Below are positions 25,996-35,352 of a DNA stretch of 64,000 nucleotides, in pieces. The position numbers and the translations under genes are program-made. The notes under the pieces are model-generated. The model had not been told where the DNA came from, made no database searches, and saw only the letters and a program-made list of their open reading frames with translations. Source of the DNA: UBA5018 sp947463165 (GTDB taxonomy: Bacteria; Cyanobacteriota; Cyanobacteriia; PCC-6307; Cyanobiaceae); assembly GCA_943371245.1 (NCBI GenBank), contig CALRTY020000005.1:148565-212564 (forward strand). The letters are read 5' to 3'. Position 1 is the first letter of the stretch, and the number at the start of each line of letters is the position of its first letter.

Positions 25996-28881
25996 GTGAA
26001 TGAACGCCTGCCACTGTTGGCCTCCCGCTCGCTGCGAGCGCTGCAGCTGTTGGCCGTGGCTGGCGGTTTGCTGTTGCTGGTGCTGGCCGCCTCGCGCCTG
26101 ACGATCGAATGGTTCTGGTTCGCTGAATTTCGCGCCCAGTCGATGGTGCTGCGCCGCTGGTTGCTGCAGCTCGGCGCCTTTGTGGTGGTGATGGGCCTGG
26201 GGGTGCCCCTGCAATTGCAGCAACTACAGCGCTGCTGGAGGCTGCGCCAGCAGCAAGGCAGCAAGCAGATACCGCCAGCTCCTTTGCTGAGGTTGGGCCA
26301 GGGGCCGTTACTGGCGGTGCTGGCGCTACTGCTGCTGCTGTTGGCCGCCGCTCTCACCTACTTGATGGTGCAGGCCAGGGATTTGATCTCCGCCCCCTTC
26401 AGTGGTCAGGTGATCAGCGGCATCCCGGTGCTGGCAGACCTGCCGCCCGGGCTGTTGCTGGGGTTGGCCCTGGGTTTGCTGCCACCGTTGCTGCTCTACC
26501 CGCTCACCACCCTGCGCATCACCTTGGCGACCGCCCTGGCGGGGTCGGCCACGGCCTTGGCCCGGGGTTGGAGTTTATGGCTGCCCGCCCTGCTGGCGGT
26601 GCCCTTTGGCAGGGCAGATCCGCTTACCGGCGTGGATTTGAGCTTCACGGTGCTGCAACTGCCGGCCCTGCACCTGTTCCTCAGCGTGCTCGGAGCCCAG
26701 GCGGTGGTGGGTTTGGCAGCTTGTCTTTGGCTCACCCTCAGCGAGGGCAGCAGCCTCAGCGAGCTGGCCTATCCGGGCCTTAGCCGCGACCAGCAGCGGT
26801 TGCTGCAGCCGCAGCTGGCGGTGTTGGCGGTGGTGATGGCGATCAGCAATGCCCTGGCCCCCTGGGACTTGATGGTGCTGGGCAGCGGGGTGGCCAGCGG
26901 TGCCGGCTGGGTGGATCTGCATGTGCGCCTGCCCCTGAGGCTGGCGCTGGCTGCCCTGTTGGCGATCACGGCCCTGGGGCTTTTGGTGCCCCTGCCGCGT
27001 CACTGGTTGCGGCGGGTAGCTCTAGTGCCGCTGGCCAGCACAACTTTGCTGGTGCCCCTGGTGGAGTTGATCTTCGCTCCTCTGGTGCAGAGAATTTGGG
27101 TGCAACCGCGGGAGCTGGCCCTAGAAACCGTCTATCTGAAGCGCAGTATTGAGGCCACCCGCCACGCCTTTGGCCTCCAGGCGATGCGGGTGAGCACGCT
27201 GCAGCCCAGCCAGCGGCTAAGGGCTAAGGATTTAGCGCAGGCTGCCGGCACGGTGGCCAATATTCGGCTCTGGGACAGCCAGCCGCTGCTGGCTACCAAT
27301 CGGCAGCTGCAACAACTACGCCTCTATTACCGGTTTGCCTCGGCGGCTGTGGATCGCTATCCCCTGTCGGCGGATCCGGCCCGCACGGGATCGCAGCAGG
27401 TGCTGATCTCAGCCCGCGAACTAGATACCTCCAGCCTGCCCAAGGGCTCGGCCACCTGGCTGAACCGCCATCTGGTCTTTACCCATGGCTATGGCTTCAC
27501 AGTCTCGACCGTGAATGCCGCCGGGCCCGATGGACTACCACTGTATTTCGTGAAAGACCTGGGCCGTAGCGGCAAGGTGCAGGGCATTGGCCAGCTCGGT
27601 ATTAGTGACGCCCAGGTAAAGAAGATGCTGCCGGTGGGCAGACCAAGGCTCTATTTCTCCTCAGCCCCCGCCCCCTACGCCATAGCCCCATCGCAAGTGC
27701 GGGAGTTTGACTATCCAGATGGCGATCTAAATGTTTACTCTCGCTACGATGGAAGTGGTGGAATTTCCATAGGCTCACCGCTCCTGCGCTTGATGGCTGC
27801 AGTGTATTTAAGAGAGCCGGTCTTACTCACCAGTGGTTCGGTAAATTCCAACTCGCGTTTATTGATCCGCCGCCAGGTGAATCAGCGCCTGGCGGCACTG
27901 ATGCCATTCTTGCGTTTTGAGAGCCAGCCCTATCTGGTGACAGCCCGGGTAAGTTCGGGCTCTGGCTATAATGTTAAACAACATCAATACTGGATGCTCG
28001 ACGGCTTTACCACCAGTGGTAGCTATCCATACTCCGATGCTAACAAGGCGGGAATTAGATATTTTCGTAATCCGGTTAAAGCCCTGGTCGATGCCCATGA
28101 CGGCAAGGTGTGGCTCTATGTGAGCGACAGTGGGGATCCGATCTTGCGCACCTGGCGGCGGGCCTTTCCTGAGTTGTTCCAGCCGCTCTCGGCGATGCCA
28201 AAGCCACTGCTTGCTCATATACAAGTTCCCCAGAGCCAGTTCAGCATTCAGGCGGAGCGGTTGCTGCGCTATCACGTAACTGATGTGCGCACCTTCTACA
28301 ACGGCGACGATGTCTGGTCGATCCCTCTAGAGATTTACGGCTCCAGCAACACGCCCGTGCGTCCTTTTCATGTCACCGTGCAGTTGCCGGGCCAGAGCCG
28401 GCCGGAGTTCGTGTTGTTGTTGCCCTTTTCGCCCTTGAAGCGATCCAACATGGTGGGCTGGCTGGCAGCTCGCAATGACCCACCCTTTTACGGCCAGCTG
28501 CAGCTGGTGCGTTTCCCGCTCCAACGCCTACTGCTGGGCCCCCAGCAGGTGTCTGCTTTGATTGAGCAGGATCCCGCAATCAGCTATCAGTTTGGCCTCT
28601 GGAACAGGGTGGGCTCTCGCCTGATCCACGGCAACATGCTGATTTTACCCGTGGGCCAGGGGATCCTCTATGTGGAGCCAATTTACCTGCAATCCAAGAA
28701 CAACGATATTCCCACCTTGGCGCGGGTGGTGGTGACCGACGGGGTCACCTTCGTGATGGAAAGGGATCTCAATAAGGCCCTGGCCGAGCTGGTGGCCCGT
28801 CAGCGGGGAGCAGATGCCAAACAGCCCCTAGCCGCTTCGCCAGCCGACCTGGTGCCAGCATTGCCTGATGCGTCACCCTAA
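25996..28881 (+). CDS. UPF0182 family large membrane protein
   Basis: 961 residues. About seven hydrophobic spans fill the first 370 residues (LLAVAGGLLLLVLAASRL, PLLAVLALLLLLLAAALTYL and others). A long soluble region follows, with family-type strings such as HLVFTHGYGFTVSTVNAA, GPDGLPLYFVKDL and VWSIPLEIYGSS. This is the UPF0182 (COG1615) layout, function unknown, common in cyanobacteria and actinobacteria. The start is the GTG at 25996. Stop 28879-28881. Confidence 0.92.
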   Translation: MNERLPLLASRSLRALQLLAVAGGLLLLVLAASRLTIEWFWFAEFRAQSMVLRRWLLQLGAFVVVMGLGVPLQLQQLQRCWRLRQQQGSKQIPPAPLLRLGQGPLLAVLALLLLLLAAALTYLMVQARDLISAPFSGQVISGIPVLADLPPGLLLGLALGLLPPLLLYPLTTLRITLATALAGSATALARGWSLWLPALLAVPFGRADPLTGVDLSFTVLQLPALHLFLSVLGAQAVVGLAACLWLTLSEGSSLSELAYPGLSRDQQRLLQPQLAVLAVVMAISNALAPWDLMVLGSGVASGAGWVDLHVRLPLRLALAALLAITALGLLVPLPRHWLRRVALVPLASTTLLVPLVELIFAPLVQRIWVQPRELALETVYLKRSIEATRHAFGLQAMRVSTLQPSQRLRAKDLAQAAGTVANIRLWDSQPLLATNRQLQQLRLYYRFASAAVDRYPLSADPARTGSQQVLISARELDTSSLPKGSATWLNRHLVFTHGYGFTVSTVNAAGPDGLPLYFVKDLGRSGKVQGIGQLGISDAQVKKMLPVGRPRLYFSSAPAPYAIAPSQVREFDYPDGDLNVYSRYDGSGGISIGSPLLRLMAAVYLREPVLLTSGSVNSNSRLLIRRQVNQRLAALMPFLRFESQPYLVTARVSSGSGYNVKQHQYWMLDGFTTSGSYPYSDANKAGIRYFRNPVKALVDAHDGKVWLYVSDSGDPILRTWRRAFPELFQPLSAMPKPLLAHIQVPQSQFSIQAERLLRYHVTDVRTFYNGDDVWSIPLEIYGSSNTPVRPFHVTVQLPGQSRPEFVLLLPFSPLKRSNMVGWLAARNDPPFYGQLQLVRFPLQRLLLGPQQVSALIEQDPAISYQFGLWNRVGSRLIHGNMLILPVGQGILYVEPIYLQSKNNDIPTLARVVVTDGVTFVMERDLNKALAELVARQRGADAKQPLAASPADLVPALPDASP

Positions 28882-28887
28882 ATATAC

Positions 28888-28992
28888 CAAGTATTGCCCG
28901 AAAGGCAGCAAGAATTACCCGATAATCAGCAAGCATTACCTTGAAGGAAGTAAACTATGTCCCATGGGAAGCAAGCGTTGCGCCTGGGCGAA
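28888..28992. repeat. 21-bp tandem repeat x5
   Basis: Five consecutive 21-base units; each starts with caag or taaa and most end in cag or aag (first unit begins caagtattgcccgaaagg). It begins 6 bp after the UPF0182 stop codon. Confidence 0.85.
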
Positions 28993-29194
28993 ATGCTCAC
29001 CCTAAAATGACAGTTCAAAAAGGCCGATTCAAATTTATTTGAATTACTCTTCTGATCTGAGATGCTTGGCAGTGCCGCAGATGCCTGCTAGCACTGCAGA
29101 TTGCTGGCATTACCGCAGGTGAATTTTAACTTGCAGGCGCTGGATGGGCTATTAACTTGGTGCCTTTCAGGGAAGAAAAGGCGGCCTTGGCCAT

Positions 29195-29217
29195 TAAAAA
29201 GGGGCCCGATGGGCCCC
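29195..29217 (-). terminator. Rho-independent terminator of the aldolase gene
   Basis: Reading the minus strand, a perfect 7-bp stem GGGGCCC/GGGCCCC with a 3-base loop is followed by TTTTTA. It is about 190 bp past the aldolase stop. Confidence 0.75.
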
Positions 29218-29407
29218 GATAATGCTCAATAAGAGCTGATTTCATTAGCTGGGTTTGACCAAGTGATTTGGGTTTGACCAAATAAGCTAGCTCTTGCCAA
29301 GTCAGCTGGGCTTAACTAAATCAAATGGCTTTGACTAAATCCGGCAGAGCCGGGCCAACCGTTTGCCAATGCCGTTCTAATGATCAGGATACTGATCAGT
29401 GTCCTGA

Positions 29408-30481
29408 TCAGGCAGCGATGGCGGTCTTGGCATCCAGGGCGCCCTTGGCGTAGAGGGCGGCGTAGTAGTTGATGTCGCGCTGCTTGATCTTGCTGGCGTT
29501 GCCGGCACACCAGAACTGCTGGTAGCGATCCAGGCACACCTGCTTCATGTAGGCCCGGGCAGGCTTGTTGAAGTGGCGGGGATCAAAATTGCTGGGATCC
29601 TTGGCGGCGGCTTCCCGAACAGCGGCGGTGAAGGCCAGGCGGTTATCGGTGTCGATATTCACCTTGCGCACGCCATTGCGGATGCCCTCCTGGATTTCCT
29701 CTACGGGCACGCCATAGGTCTCGGGGATGGCACCGCCGTACTTGTTGATCATGTCCAGCCATTCCTGGGGCACCGAAGAGGAGCCATGCATCACCAGGTG
29801 GGTGTTGGGGATGGCCTTGTGGATCTCGGCGATGCGGCTGATGGCCAGCACCTCACCGGTGGGTTTGCGGGTGAACTTGTAGGCGCCGTGGCTGGTGCCG
29901 ATGGCGATGGCCAGGGCGTCCACGTTGGTCTTGGCGACGAAGTCGGCGGCTTCGGCGGGATCGGTGAGCAGCTGGGAGTGGTCGAGGGTGCCCTCGAAGC
30001 CGTGGCCGTCTTCCGCTTCACCCTGGCCGGTTTCCAAGGAACCCAGGCAGCCCAGCTCGCCTTCAACGCTCACGCCAATGGCATGGGCCACATCCACCAC
30101 TTCCTTGGTGACGCGGACGTTGTACTCGTAGCTGGCGGGGGTCTTGGCGTCGGCCTCCAGGGAGCCGTCCATCATCACCGAGGTGAAGCCGTTGGCGGCG
30201 GCGCCGAAGCAGGTGGCGGGGCTGTTGCCGTGGTCCTGGTGCATCACCACCGGGATGTCGGGATAGGTTTCCACGGCGGCCAGGATCAGGTGGCGCAGGA
30301 AGCTCTCGCCGGCGTACTGACGGGCTCCGCGGGAAGCCTGCAGGATCACCGGGCTGTCGGTTTCATGGGCGGCCTCCATGATCGACTGCACCTGCTCGAG
30401 GTTGTTGACGTTGAAGGCGGGGATGCCGTAGCCGTTCTCGGCGGCGTGATCCAGCAGCAACCGAAGCGGAACGAGCGCCAT
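29408..30481 (-). CDS. fbaA: Class II fructose-bisphosphate aldolase
   Basis: Zinc-dependent aldolase of glycolysis and the Calvin cycle (also sedoheptulose-1,7-bisphosphate), cytoplasmic. 357 residues. The zinc ligands are in PVVMHQDHGNS and in NTHLVMHGSSSVPQEW. Also present are GEVLAISRIAEIHKAIPN and the C-terminal NIDTDNRLAFTAAVRE. It starts MALVPLRLLLDHAAENGYGI. Single gene with its own terminator. Codon use is clean and strongly biased, as expected for a highly expressed gene. Confidence 0.96.
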   Translation of the reverse strand: MALVPLRLLLDHAAENGYGIPAFNVNNLEQVQSIMEAAHETDSPVILQASRGARQYAGESFLRHLILAAVETYPDIPVVMHQDHGNSPATCFGAAANGFTSVMMDGSLEADAKTPASYEYNVRVTKEVVDVAHAIGVSVEGELGCLGSLETGQGEAEDGHGFEGTLDHSQLLTDPAEAADFVAKTNVDALAIAIGTSHGAYKFTRKPTGEVLAISRIAEIHKAIPNTHLVMHGSSSVPQEWLDMINKYGGAIPETYGVPVEEIQEGIRNGVRKVNIDTDNRLAFTAAVREAAAKDPSNFDPRHFNKPARAYMKQVCLDRYQQFWCAGNASKIKQRDINYYAALYAKGALDAKTAIAA

Positions 30482-30620
30482 GGGGACCTCTCGGGGCAGG
30501 AGATGGGACTGGCGGCGAGTTTAGTTGATGCGCAACTGGGCCCCACCGCTGCTGGGCCGGGCAGCAGTTGTTCGGCGCAACTCAGGGGCCAGCTGCGATG
30601 TGCCTATCTAAGGCCATAGC

Positions 30621-30650
30621 AAAAAGCCCCGCCGGAGATACCGACGGGGC
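30621..30650 (-). terminator. Rho-independent terminator after the 37-aa gene
   Basis: gccccgccgg / ccgacggggc forms a 10-bp stem with one mismatch and a 5-base loop. On the minus strand it is followed by TTTTT. It lies 37 bp after the stop of the 37-residue gene. Confidence 0.85.
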
Positions 30651-30686
30651 AGTAAAGCTGACGGCCATGGGCCTAGAGGCAATGGA

Positions 30687-30800
30687 TCAGTCGATCAGCT
30701 GCTGCTTGCGCAGCGCTTGAACGCTGAAGCCGTACTGCTTGGCAGCGCGGCGAGCCTGTTCGGCTTGAAGGGCCATTTGCTTGGCCATGGTGATCGACAT
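30687..30800 (-). CDS. Small 37-residue protein, unknown function
   Basis: Starts MSITMAKQMALQAEQARRAA, then KQYGFSVQALRKQQLID. It is predicted helical and basic, with no membrane segment. A good ribosome site (GGAGG, 7-8 bases before the ATG at 30798-30800) and a strong terminator 37 bp after the stop make it a free-standing gene. The frame stays open far upstream, but that part is antisense to the oxidoreductase gene and is not used. I take it as real on these signals; function unknown. Confidence 0.7.
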   Translation of the reverse strand: MSITMAKQMALQAEQARRAAKQYGFSVQALRKQQLID

Positions 30801-31105
30801 GGAAGTGCCTCCGAGTAAATCCGGGGACGGGTCCCGCGGGGTGGATGGCGCGTTGCTTCGGCCCATCCCCTTGTCAATGCAGTGGTTGCACCAGCTCAGG
30901 GACAGGGTCCTACTTCCGCCCACCGGACGCATCCGGGGGCCAACGATGAATAAACAGTAGCAACTGTTACCAGGAAATCTTGTGTGCCGTGATACCGGGG
31001 GTTGGTGTTGGGCGGTTGTCCGTCTGGTCTGGCTGCTGCGCCCGTCTACCTGGTGTGCCCGTCTGGCTGGGGCTGCTCGCAGGAATTGGCGGCAATATCC
31101 GCTCT

Positions 31106-32188
31106 TTATTGGATCGATCCGCGGGCCTGATCGCAGCAGCGCTGGCTGAGTACCGCCTCCGCCAGCCCTGGCAGCATCGGTTGGCCGGAGCGACAGGCCT
31201 GCGCCCACCAGCCCAGCAGCCGCTCCACAGGGGCGATGCGGCCGTCCTCCCAGGTGCGGCGAAAGGCCAGGTCGCCGTCTACCTCCAGGGCCCGCAGGGG
31301 CTCGCCAGGCCGGGCGTACCAAAGTCCAAATCCATGCACGTAGTCGGCCTGATTGGAGGAGCCGAGCACCGCCGTGCCGCCACTGCCATAGAGCTCGATC
31401 CAGTAACCGCGGCCGGCGCGGGCCACCGAGGCCAGGCTCAGCTGGGCAGGCACCAGCCGACCAGCGGCGTCTTCCAATTGCAGCTGGGCCAGGGCGATGT
31501 CCTCGGCATCCACCACAGCCATGCCCCCTGCTGCCAGGGGCCGCTCCCCGATGGCCGTGCTCAGCTGGGCCTTCAGCTGCCGGGTGGGCCCCACCAACCA
31601 GTGGAGGGTGTCGAAGGCGTGGCTGCCCAGGGCGCCGAGCACACCACCGCCCTGCTCCTGCTGGGAGTACCAGCTCCAGGGGCGCGAGGCATCGGCCCGA
31701 CTGCTCATCAGCCAGTCGAGTTTGGCCAGCCACAGCTCCCCCAGGGCGCCGGAGGCCACCAGGGCCTTGAGCTGCTGAAACAGGGGCACGGCCCGGTATT
31801 CAAAATCCACCGCCACGGTGAGTCGCTGGCGGATGGCCAGGCGCTGCAGCTCCTCCACCTGCTCGGCGTGGAGTGCCACAGGTTTTTCCAGCAACAGGTG
31901 TTTACCCGCCGCAAGGGCCCGACGAGCCAAGTCGAAGCGAGCTGCCGGCGGCGTGGCGATCACCACCGCTTCCACTGCGGGATTGGCCAGCAGAGCATCG
32001 AAATCGTCATGGCCAGCTATGCCTGAGCCACTACAGGCCGCCTGCAGCCGTTCGCGCCTGGGATGCCAGAGGGCCACGGCTTCGGTGTGGGCACAGGCGC
32101 GCAGGGCCGGCAGGTGCACCTTCTCGCCAAAACCAAGACCGGCGATGGCCACCCCTAGGGGGGCGGCACCGGGGGACAGGGCAGCCAT
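31106..32188 (-). CDS. Gfo/Idh/MocA family oxidoreductase
   Basis: 360 residues. The N-terminal Rossmann fold has VAIAGLGFGEKVHLPALRA. The EKP motif (HLLLEKPVALH) and the downstream catalytic region with LGALGSHAFDTLHWLVG are typical of NAD(P)-dependent sugar or bile-pigment-type reductases of this family. The substrate is not predictable. It reads alone on the minus strand. The 305-bp stretch down to the 37-aa gene holds only imperfect cccgtctggct-type repeats (about 31015-31075). Confidence 0.9.
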   Translation of the reverse strand: MAALSPGAAPLGVAIAGLGFGEKVHLPALRACAHTEAVALWHPRRERLQAACSGSGIAGHDDFDALLANPAVEAVVIATPPAARFDLARRALAAGKHLLLEKPVALHAEQVEELQRLAIRQRLTVAVDFEYRAVPLFQQLKALVASGALGELWLAKLDWLMSSRADASRPWSWYSQQEQGGGVLGALGSHAFDTLHWLVGPTRQLKAQLSTAIGERPLAAGGMAVVDAEDIALAQLQLEDAAGRLVPAQLSLASVARAGRGYWIELYGSGGTAVLGSSNQADYVHGFGLWYARPGEPLRALEVDGDLAFRRTWEDGRIAPVERLLGWWAQACRSGQPMLPGLAEAVLSQRCCDQARGSIQ

Positions 32189-32493
32189 GGGCTAACAGCA
32201 GCTGGAGATGGCTCTGGATATACATGGTCTACTGGCCTGGCAGGGGCGCCAGGCCTGGAAGGCAACTGACCTGGCTTGGCTGCCAAACCTGGCAGGAAGG
32301 CCTGGAGCCAAGGCCAGGCCAGATAGCTTCTCGGTGGCGGGGGCAAAGTAGCTGCTGCTTTGTTGACGCCAGGGCCATATGGCTATTAACCAGAGAGGCC
32401 AGTAACCAGATAATGGCCTCTCTCCAGGATCAGCCAGTAAAACCGGGTTAACTGCGGCCAGACAGGCCCTGGATGGTCGCTGAATGAAAAGCC

Positions 32494-32613
32494 TTTAATG
32501 GCACCTCGAACCATTGGCCATTCGGCTTCCGCGAGTCAAGAGCAGGCAAGTTGCCAGCAGGATTCACGCACCATAAGATCAGTGAGATTTGGGGGTTTTC
32601 GAGGTGTCTTTAA
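32494..32613. mobile_element. 120-bp inverted-end dispersed element, copy B
   Basis: Left end tttaatggcacctcgaa and right end ttcgaggtgtctttaa are inverted repeats. The interior matches copy A closely (attcggcttccgcgagtca; taagatcagtgagatttggg). No coding capacity. Confidence 0.75.
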
Positions 32614-33334
32614 CTCAGAAACTCGATCGCCGAAAAATGGCGCATTAAAAAATAACTAATCCCATGCATTTTAAGTTGCGAAAACCATTGCAATACCTAA
32701 CATGTCCCTGGGTTGCAGGCGAGGGATGGGCATTTTATTAGCCTTATTTTCGGTTTTCTTTTTTCCGGACTTCCCGTTTTTCAGTTGCCCTAAGATTTAC
32801 ACCCATTGCTTTTGAAGGGCAACCAGGCACCACCTAGGCAGACTTTGCCAGGTCGTCATTGATGGGCACCTGCAAAATTGCCAGTATTGCTCACCAGAGC
32901 AAGGGCCAGTTCATTAGCCGTAATGCTTTTACGGAGTGAGATCGATGAACCTTGCCATTCTCTCAACCGGGAGAAAAGCGCCTTCTGGAATATGCAAGGC
33001 GCCGGAAATTTAAAGACGGCGGCGCCGTGAATGGAGACAATCTGACCAGTTAGTGGAGCATAGCGAGTTGTCCGCTAGGTAAATGGCCGTAGGAAGACAG
33101 GCAGGTGTTAGAGGGCAGGCAGGCGGTGGAGGGCGGGCGTCAGGGAGGAAGGTAAGTGGTGCTTCATGTTTAGGGCACCCCGAAGAATTCCCATCTGCCA
33201 CCTCTGCAAAGTGGGTGCCAGCGAGCCATCACAATACTTGTTGCGGCTTGAACTATCAGAATTGGTATTTTTCGAAGCTCCTTTTGGATAATGCCAGCCT
33301 TGATATTGATTCGTATAGTAGTGCTGGCTGGGTT

Positions 33335-33430
33335 TTGGCTTAGGCAGACTTTGGCTTAGGCAGCTATTGGCATAGGCAGCTTTTGCTGTAGGTGGCTTTT
33401 GGCATGGGCAGGTTTTGGCATAAGCTGCAA
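33335..33430. repeat. 16-bp tandem repeat x6
   Basis: ttgg or ttgc recurs exactly every 16 bases (33335, 33351, 33367, 33383, 33399, 33415). Typical units are ttggcttaggcagact and ttggcataggcagctt. The unit is not a multiple of three and lies outside genes. Confidence 0.9.
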
Positions 33431-33563
33431 AAAACGGATTGCTGTCTGGCAAGGATTTAGTTAGGGAGTCCTGGATAACAGCCATTTCGGTGATGAAGCC
33501 ACTTGACAACCATTACGGCATCAATGGTTAATAGATCATGGCTTGGGTTTTCCAGGGCCTCTT

Positions 33564-33758
33564 CTAGTGTTTCACTTCGTGAAGAGATTTTTCTAAGAGA
33601 AATGATGCCAGGCTGCTCAGGGATCTCCCTTCTTGATCAGCGCGCTCGAGTAGGTAGCAATAAACGTGATCAGGAATGGTGATCGACAGGCGACGGGGCT
33701 TGCGGAAGATTGGCAGGTTGTGAGCGCGTTGGACGGCCGGAGGTGCTTGAAGAGTCAT
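33564..33758 (-). CDS. Ribbon-helix-helix (CopG-like) DNA-binding protein
   Basis: 64 residues. The segment RRLSITIPDHVYCYLLERAD, then QEGRSLSSLASFLLEKSL, is a clear ribbon-helix-helix: a beta strand followed by two helices. Such proteins bind DNA as dimers and often repress their own operon or act as antitoxins. No toxin-like gene is adjacent. Upstream is the AraC-type regulator, 122 bp away on the same strand. The target is unknown. Confidence 0.75.
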   Translation of the reverse strand: MTLQAPPAVQRAHNLPIFRKPRRLSITIPDHVYCYLLERADQEGRSLSSLASFLLEKSLHEVKH

Positions 33759-33880
33759 GCCCTTATTGCTGGTGACAATTTAGTCTACCAAGCCCAAAAG
33801 GATTGGCCAAGCCTTTTTGGCTTGGCCTGAAGTAGTTGTCATTTCTGAGTCACAAATGCACCTATGAGACAGGGAGGCTT

Positions 33881-35092
33881 TCATGGCAGCAGCCCAGCGC
33901 TTGGCTCGGGCTCAGCAGCGCCACTAGCCTTGCTATCACAAGGGCGAGACTGTCTAAGTATAGACGAAGGCTTTGCTAGATACCTTTGTTGAAATTCCAT
34001 GCTGAATAGACTTGCAGAGCGGTAGCCGCAACGTAACGCGATGCTATTTACCGTGTCGCCAAGCAGGGGGGCCTGCAGGCACTCCCTGGCCATCTGCAGT
34101 CGCTGTTGGCGAATCCATTGAGTTGCTGTACAGCCTAGTCTTTCCCTAAAAGCATACTGAATAGCCCGTCGGGAATAGTGGCTATGTTCCTCCAGCATGG
34201 GCATACTGAGTGGCTTTTCCAGATTGGCTTGAATAAATTCAAGCAGTTCGTCAAAGCTATCTTTACCCCGCTGACTACGATTGAGAGCGCGATCAATCTG
34301 ATCTTGATTGTGCAGATCTGGGAATAGCAGCAGTAGGGCTAGGCGGTAAAGGAGTTGCTCCAGTTCAAGCTTCAGTGGCAGGTGAGTGCCAAGAGAAAGT
34401 AGGCCGTCCACCAGGTCAAGCCCCCGAAGTAGGCTATACAAAATTGCCTGGGTTGCTGATTGGTTGATCTGGCATTCATCGATACAGTGGGCATACTCGC
34501 TCGATACCTTGTCTTCGATTGATTGCCCAGACATTTGCTTTGCCATCTTTATGGCTTGATCGGCCGCCAGAGACAGGTAGACCATCGTGCCGGCCGGCAG
34601 GCTGATTTGGCAGGATAGGCCACTCCAGGCCAACAGCTTGAACCGGCAACCGGATGAATTGCAATCACCCTGGATTGCAGTAGTTAGTGTCTCAAAGAAT
34701 CCAGCGCCAGTTGGGCAGTAGATCAGTTGAATACCCGTATCTTCAGCAAACCCAAGTGTGGCAGCAGATTGGTTAACAACTCCAACGCTAATGTCGCCAA
34801 TAGTTGCATGGAATCCTTGGAAGTGCCAAGAAGAATCGGGCTGAGTATTGCAGATTGATGAGATGGGCAGTACCCGGCCAAGATGGCTCGCCGCCGATTC
34901 GGGAGAAGAATAGGCTTGTAGGTGACGAGCAAAGGGGAGGTTGGGCTCGAGGGGAAATTGTTGTTCTTGAGTTGAGACTAATTCCGGCAGAAGTCCTATA
35001 AATAGTTCTGGCAAGGACGAAGACTCTCCATGCACCTCACTGGCTCTGCTTGATTGGTCATCCGCCGCTGGCGAGTGGTTGAGCATGTTCAT
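33881..35092 (-). CDS. AraC-family transcriptional regulator
   Basis: 403 residues. The C-terminal third is an AraC double helix-turn-helix: LLEFIQANLEKPLSMPMLEE, then YSRRAIQYAFRERLGCTATQWIRQQR, then SIALRCGYRSASLFSMEFQQRY. The N-terminal 300 residues have no family I recognise and probably sense a ligand or protein. It lies among repeats and element copies in an accessory region. No metabolic operon is adjacent, so its target is not predicted; the small RHH gene downstream may share its transcript. Confidence 0.85.
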   Translation of the reverse strand: MNMLNHSPAADDQSSRASEVHGESSSLPELFIGLLPELVSTQEQQFPLEPNLPFARHLQAYSSPESAASHLGRVLPISSICNTQPDSSWHFQGFHATIGDISVGVVNQSAATLGFAEDTGIQLIYCPTGAGFFETLTTAIQGDCNSSGCRFKLLAWSGLSCQISLPAGTMVYLSLAADQAIKMAKQMSGQSIEDKVSSEYAHCIDECQINQSATQAILYSLLRGLDLVDGLLSLGTHLPLKLELEQLLYRLALLLLFPDLHNQDQIDRALNRSQRGKDSFDELLEFIQANLEKPLSMPMLEEHSHYSRRAIQYAFRERLGCTATQWIRQQRLQMARECLQAPLLGDTVNSIALRCGYRSASLFSMEFQQRYLAKPSSILRQSRPCDSKASGAAEPEPSAGLLP

Positions 35093-35233
35093 GCATGGCC
35101 AATGGCAGACTCAGGTGAATCGTTGCAGTCAGAATGAGGCCTCCAACAAAGCCAGGCCAGGCAAGGAACCAAGCTTTCGATGAAATCATTTTGGTGCTTA
35201 AATAAAGAATGACTTGCCATGAAGGCCAAATAC

Positions 35234-35352
35234 TTTAGGGTACCTCGCAATAATGCCTGGTGGCTCCTGCAAGTCGTGGACCAGCAAGTCGCCGCAATGC
35301 TTATCAATTCCTGGGGGCGGTGAGATTTGGGATTTTTCGAGGTGCCCTTAAT
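35234..35352. mobile_element. 120-bp inverted-end dispersed element, copy C
   Basis: Left end tttagggtacctcg and right end cgaggtgcccttaa are inverted repeats. The interior is more diverged than A and B, but keeps ggcggtgagatttggg next to the right end and aagtcg/gcaagtcg words. Confidence 0.7.

Larger units (their letters stand above)
28882..29407. other. Gap with tandem repeats and a terminator
   Basis: 526 bp between two convergent genes. It starts with five 21-bp units (28888-28992), and has further loose repeats (ctgcagattgctggcat type about 29070-29120, and gggtttgacca words 29250-29340). A strong hairpin terminator for the aldolase lies at 29195-29217. Confidence 0.65.
32189..33563. 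other. Large accessory gap
   Basis: 1.37 kb without a supported gene. Contents: cctggc-rich palindromic sequence (about 32230-32325), element copy B (32494-32613), AT-rich stretches (32620-33000), and a 16-bp tandem repeat (33335-33430). Open frames here are interrupted by or overlap these repeats and show no family features. Confidence 0.65.

Noticed and set aside
29250..29345. gggtttgacca words as a possible riboswitch or regulator site
   Set aside because: They look like another loose repeat tract downstream of both neighbouring genes, not upstream of one.
30801..31733. Upstream extension of the 37-residue gene
   Set aside because: It runs antisense to the oxidoreductase gene; the ribosome site at 30800 marks the real start.
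33108..33509. 133-codon minus-strand open frame over the 16-bp repeat
   Set aside because: The 16-bp period shifts frame each unit and no conserved features are seen.
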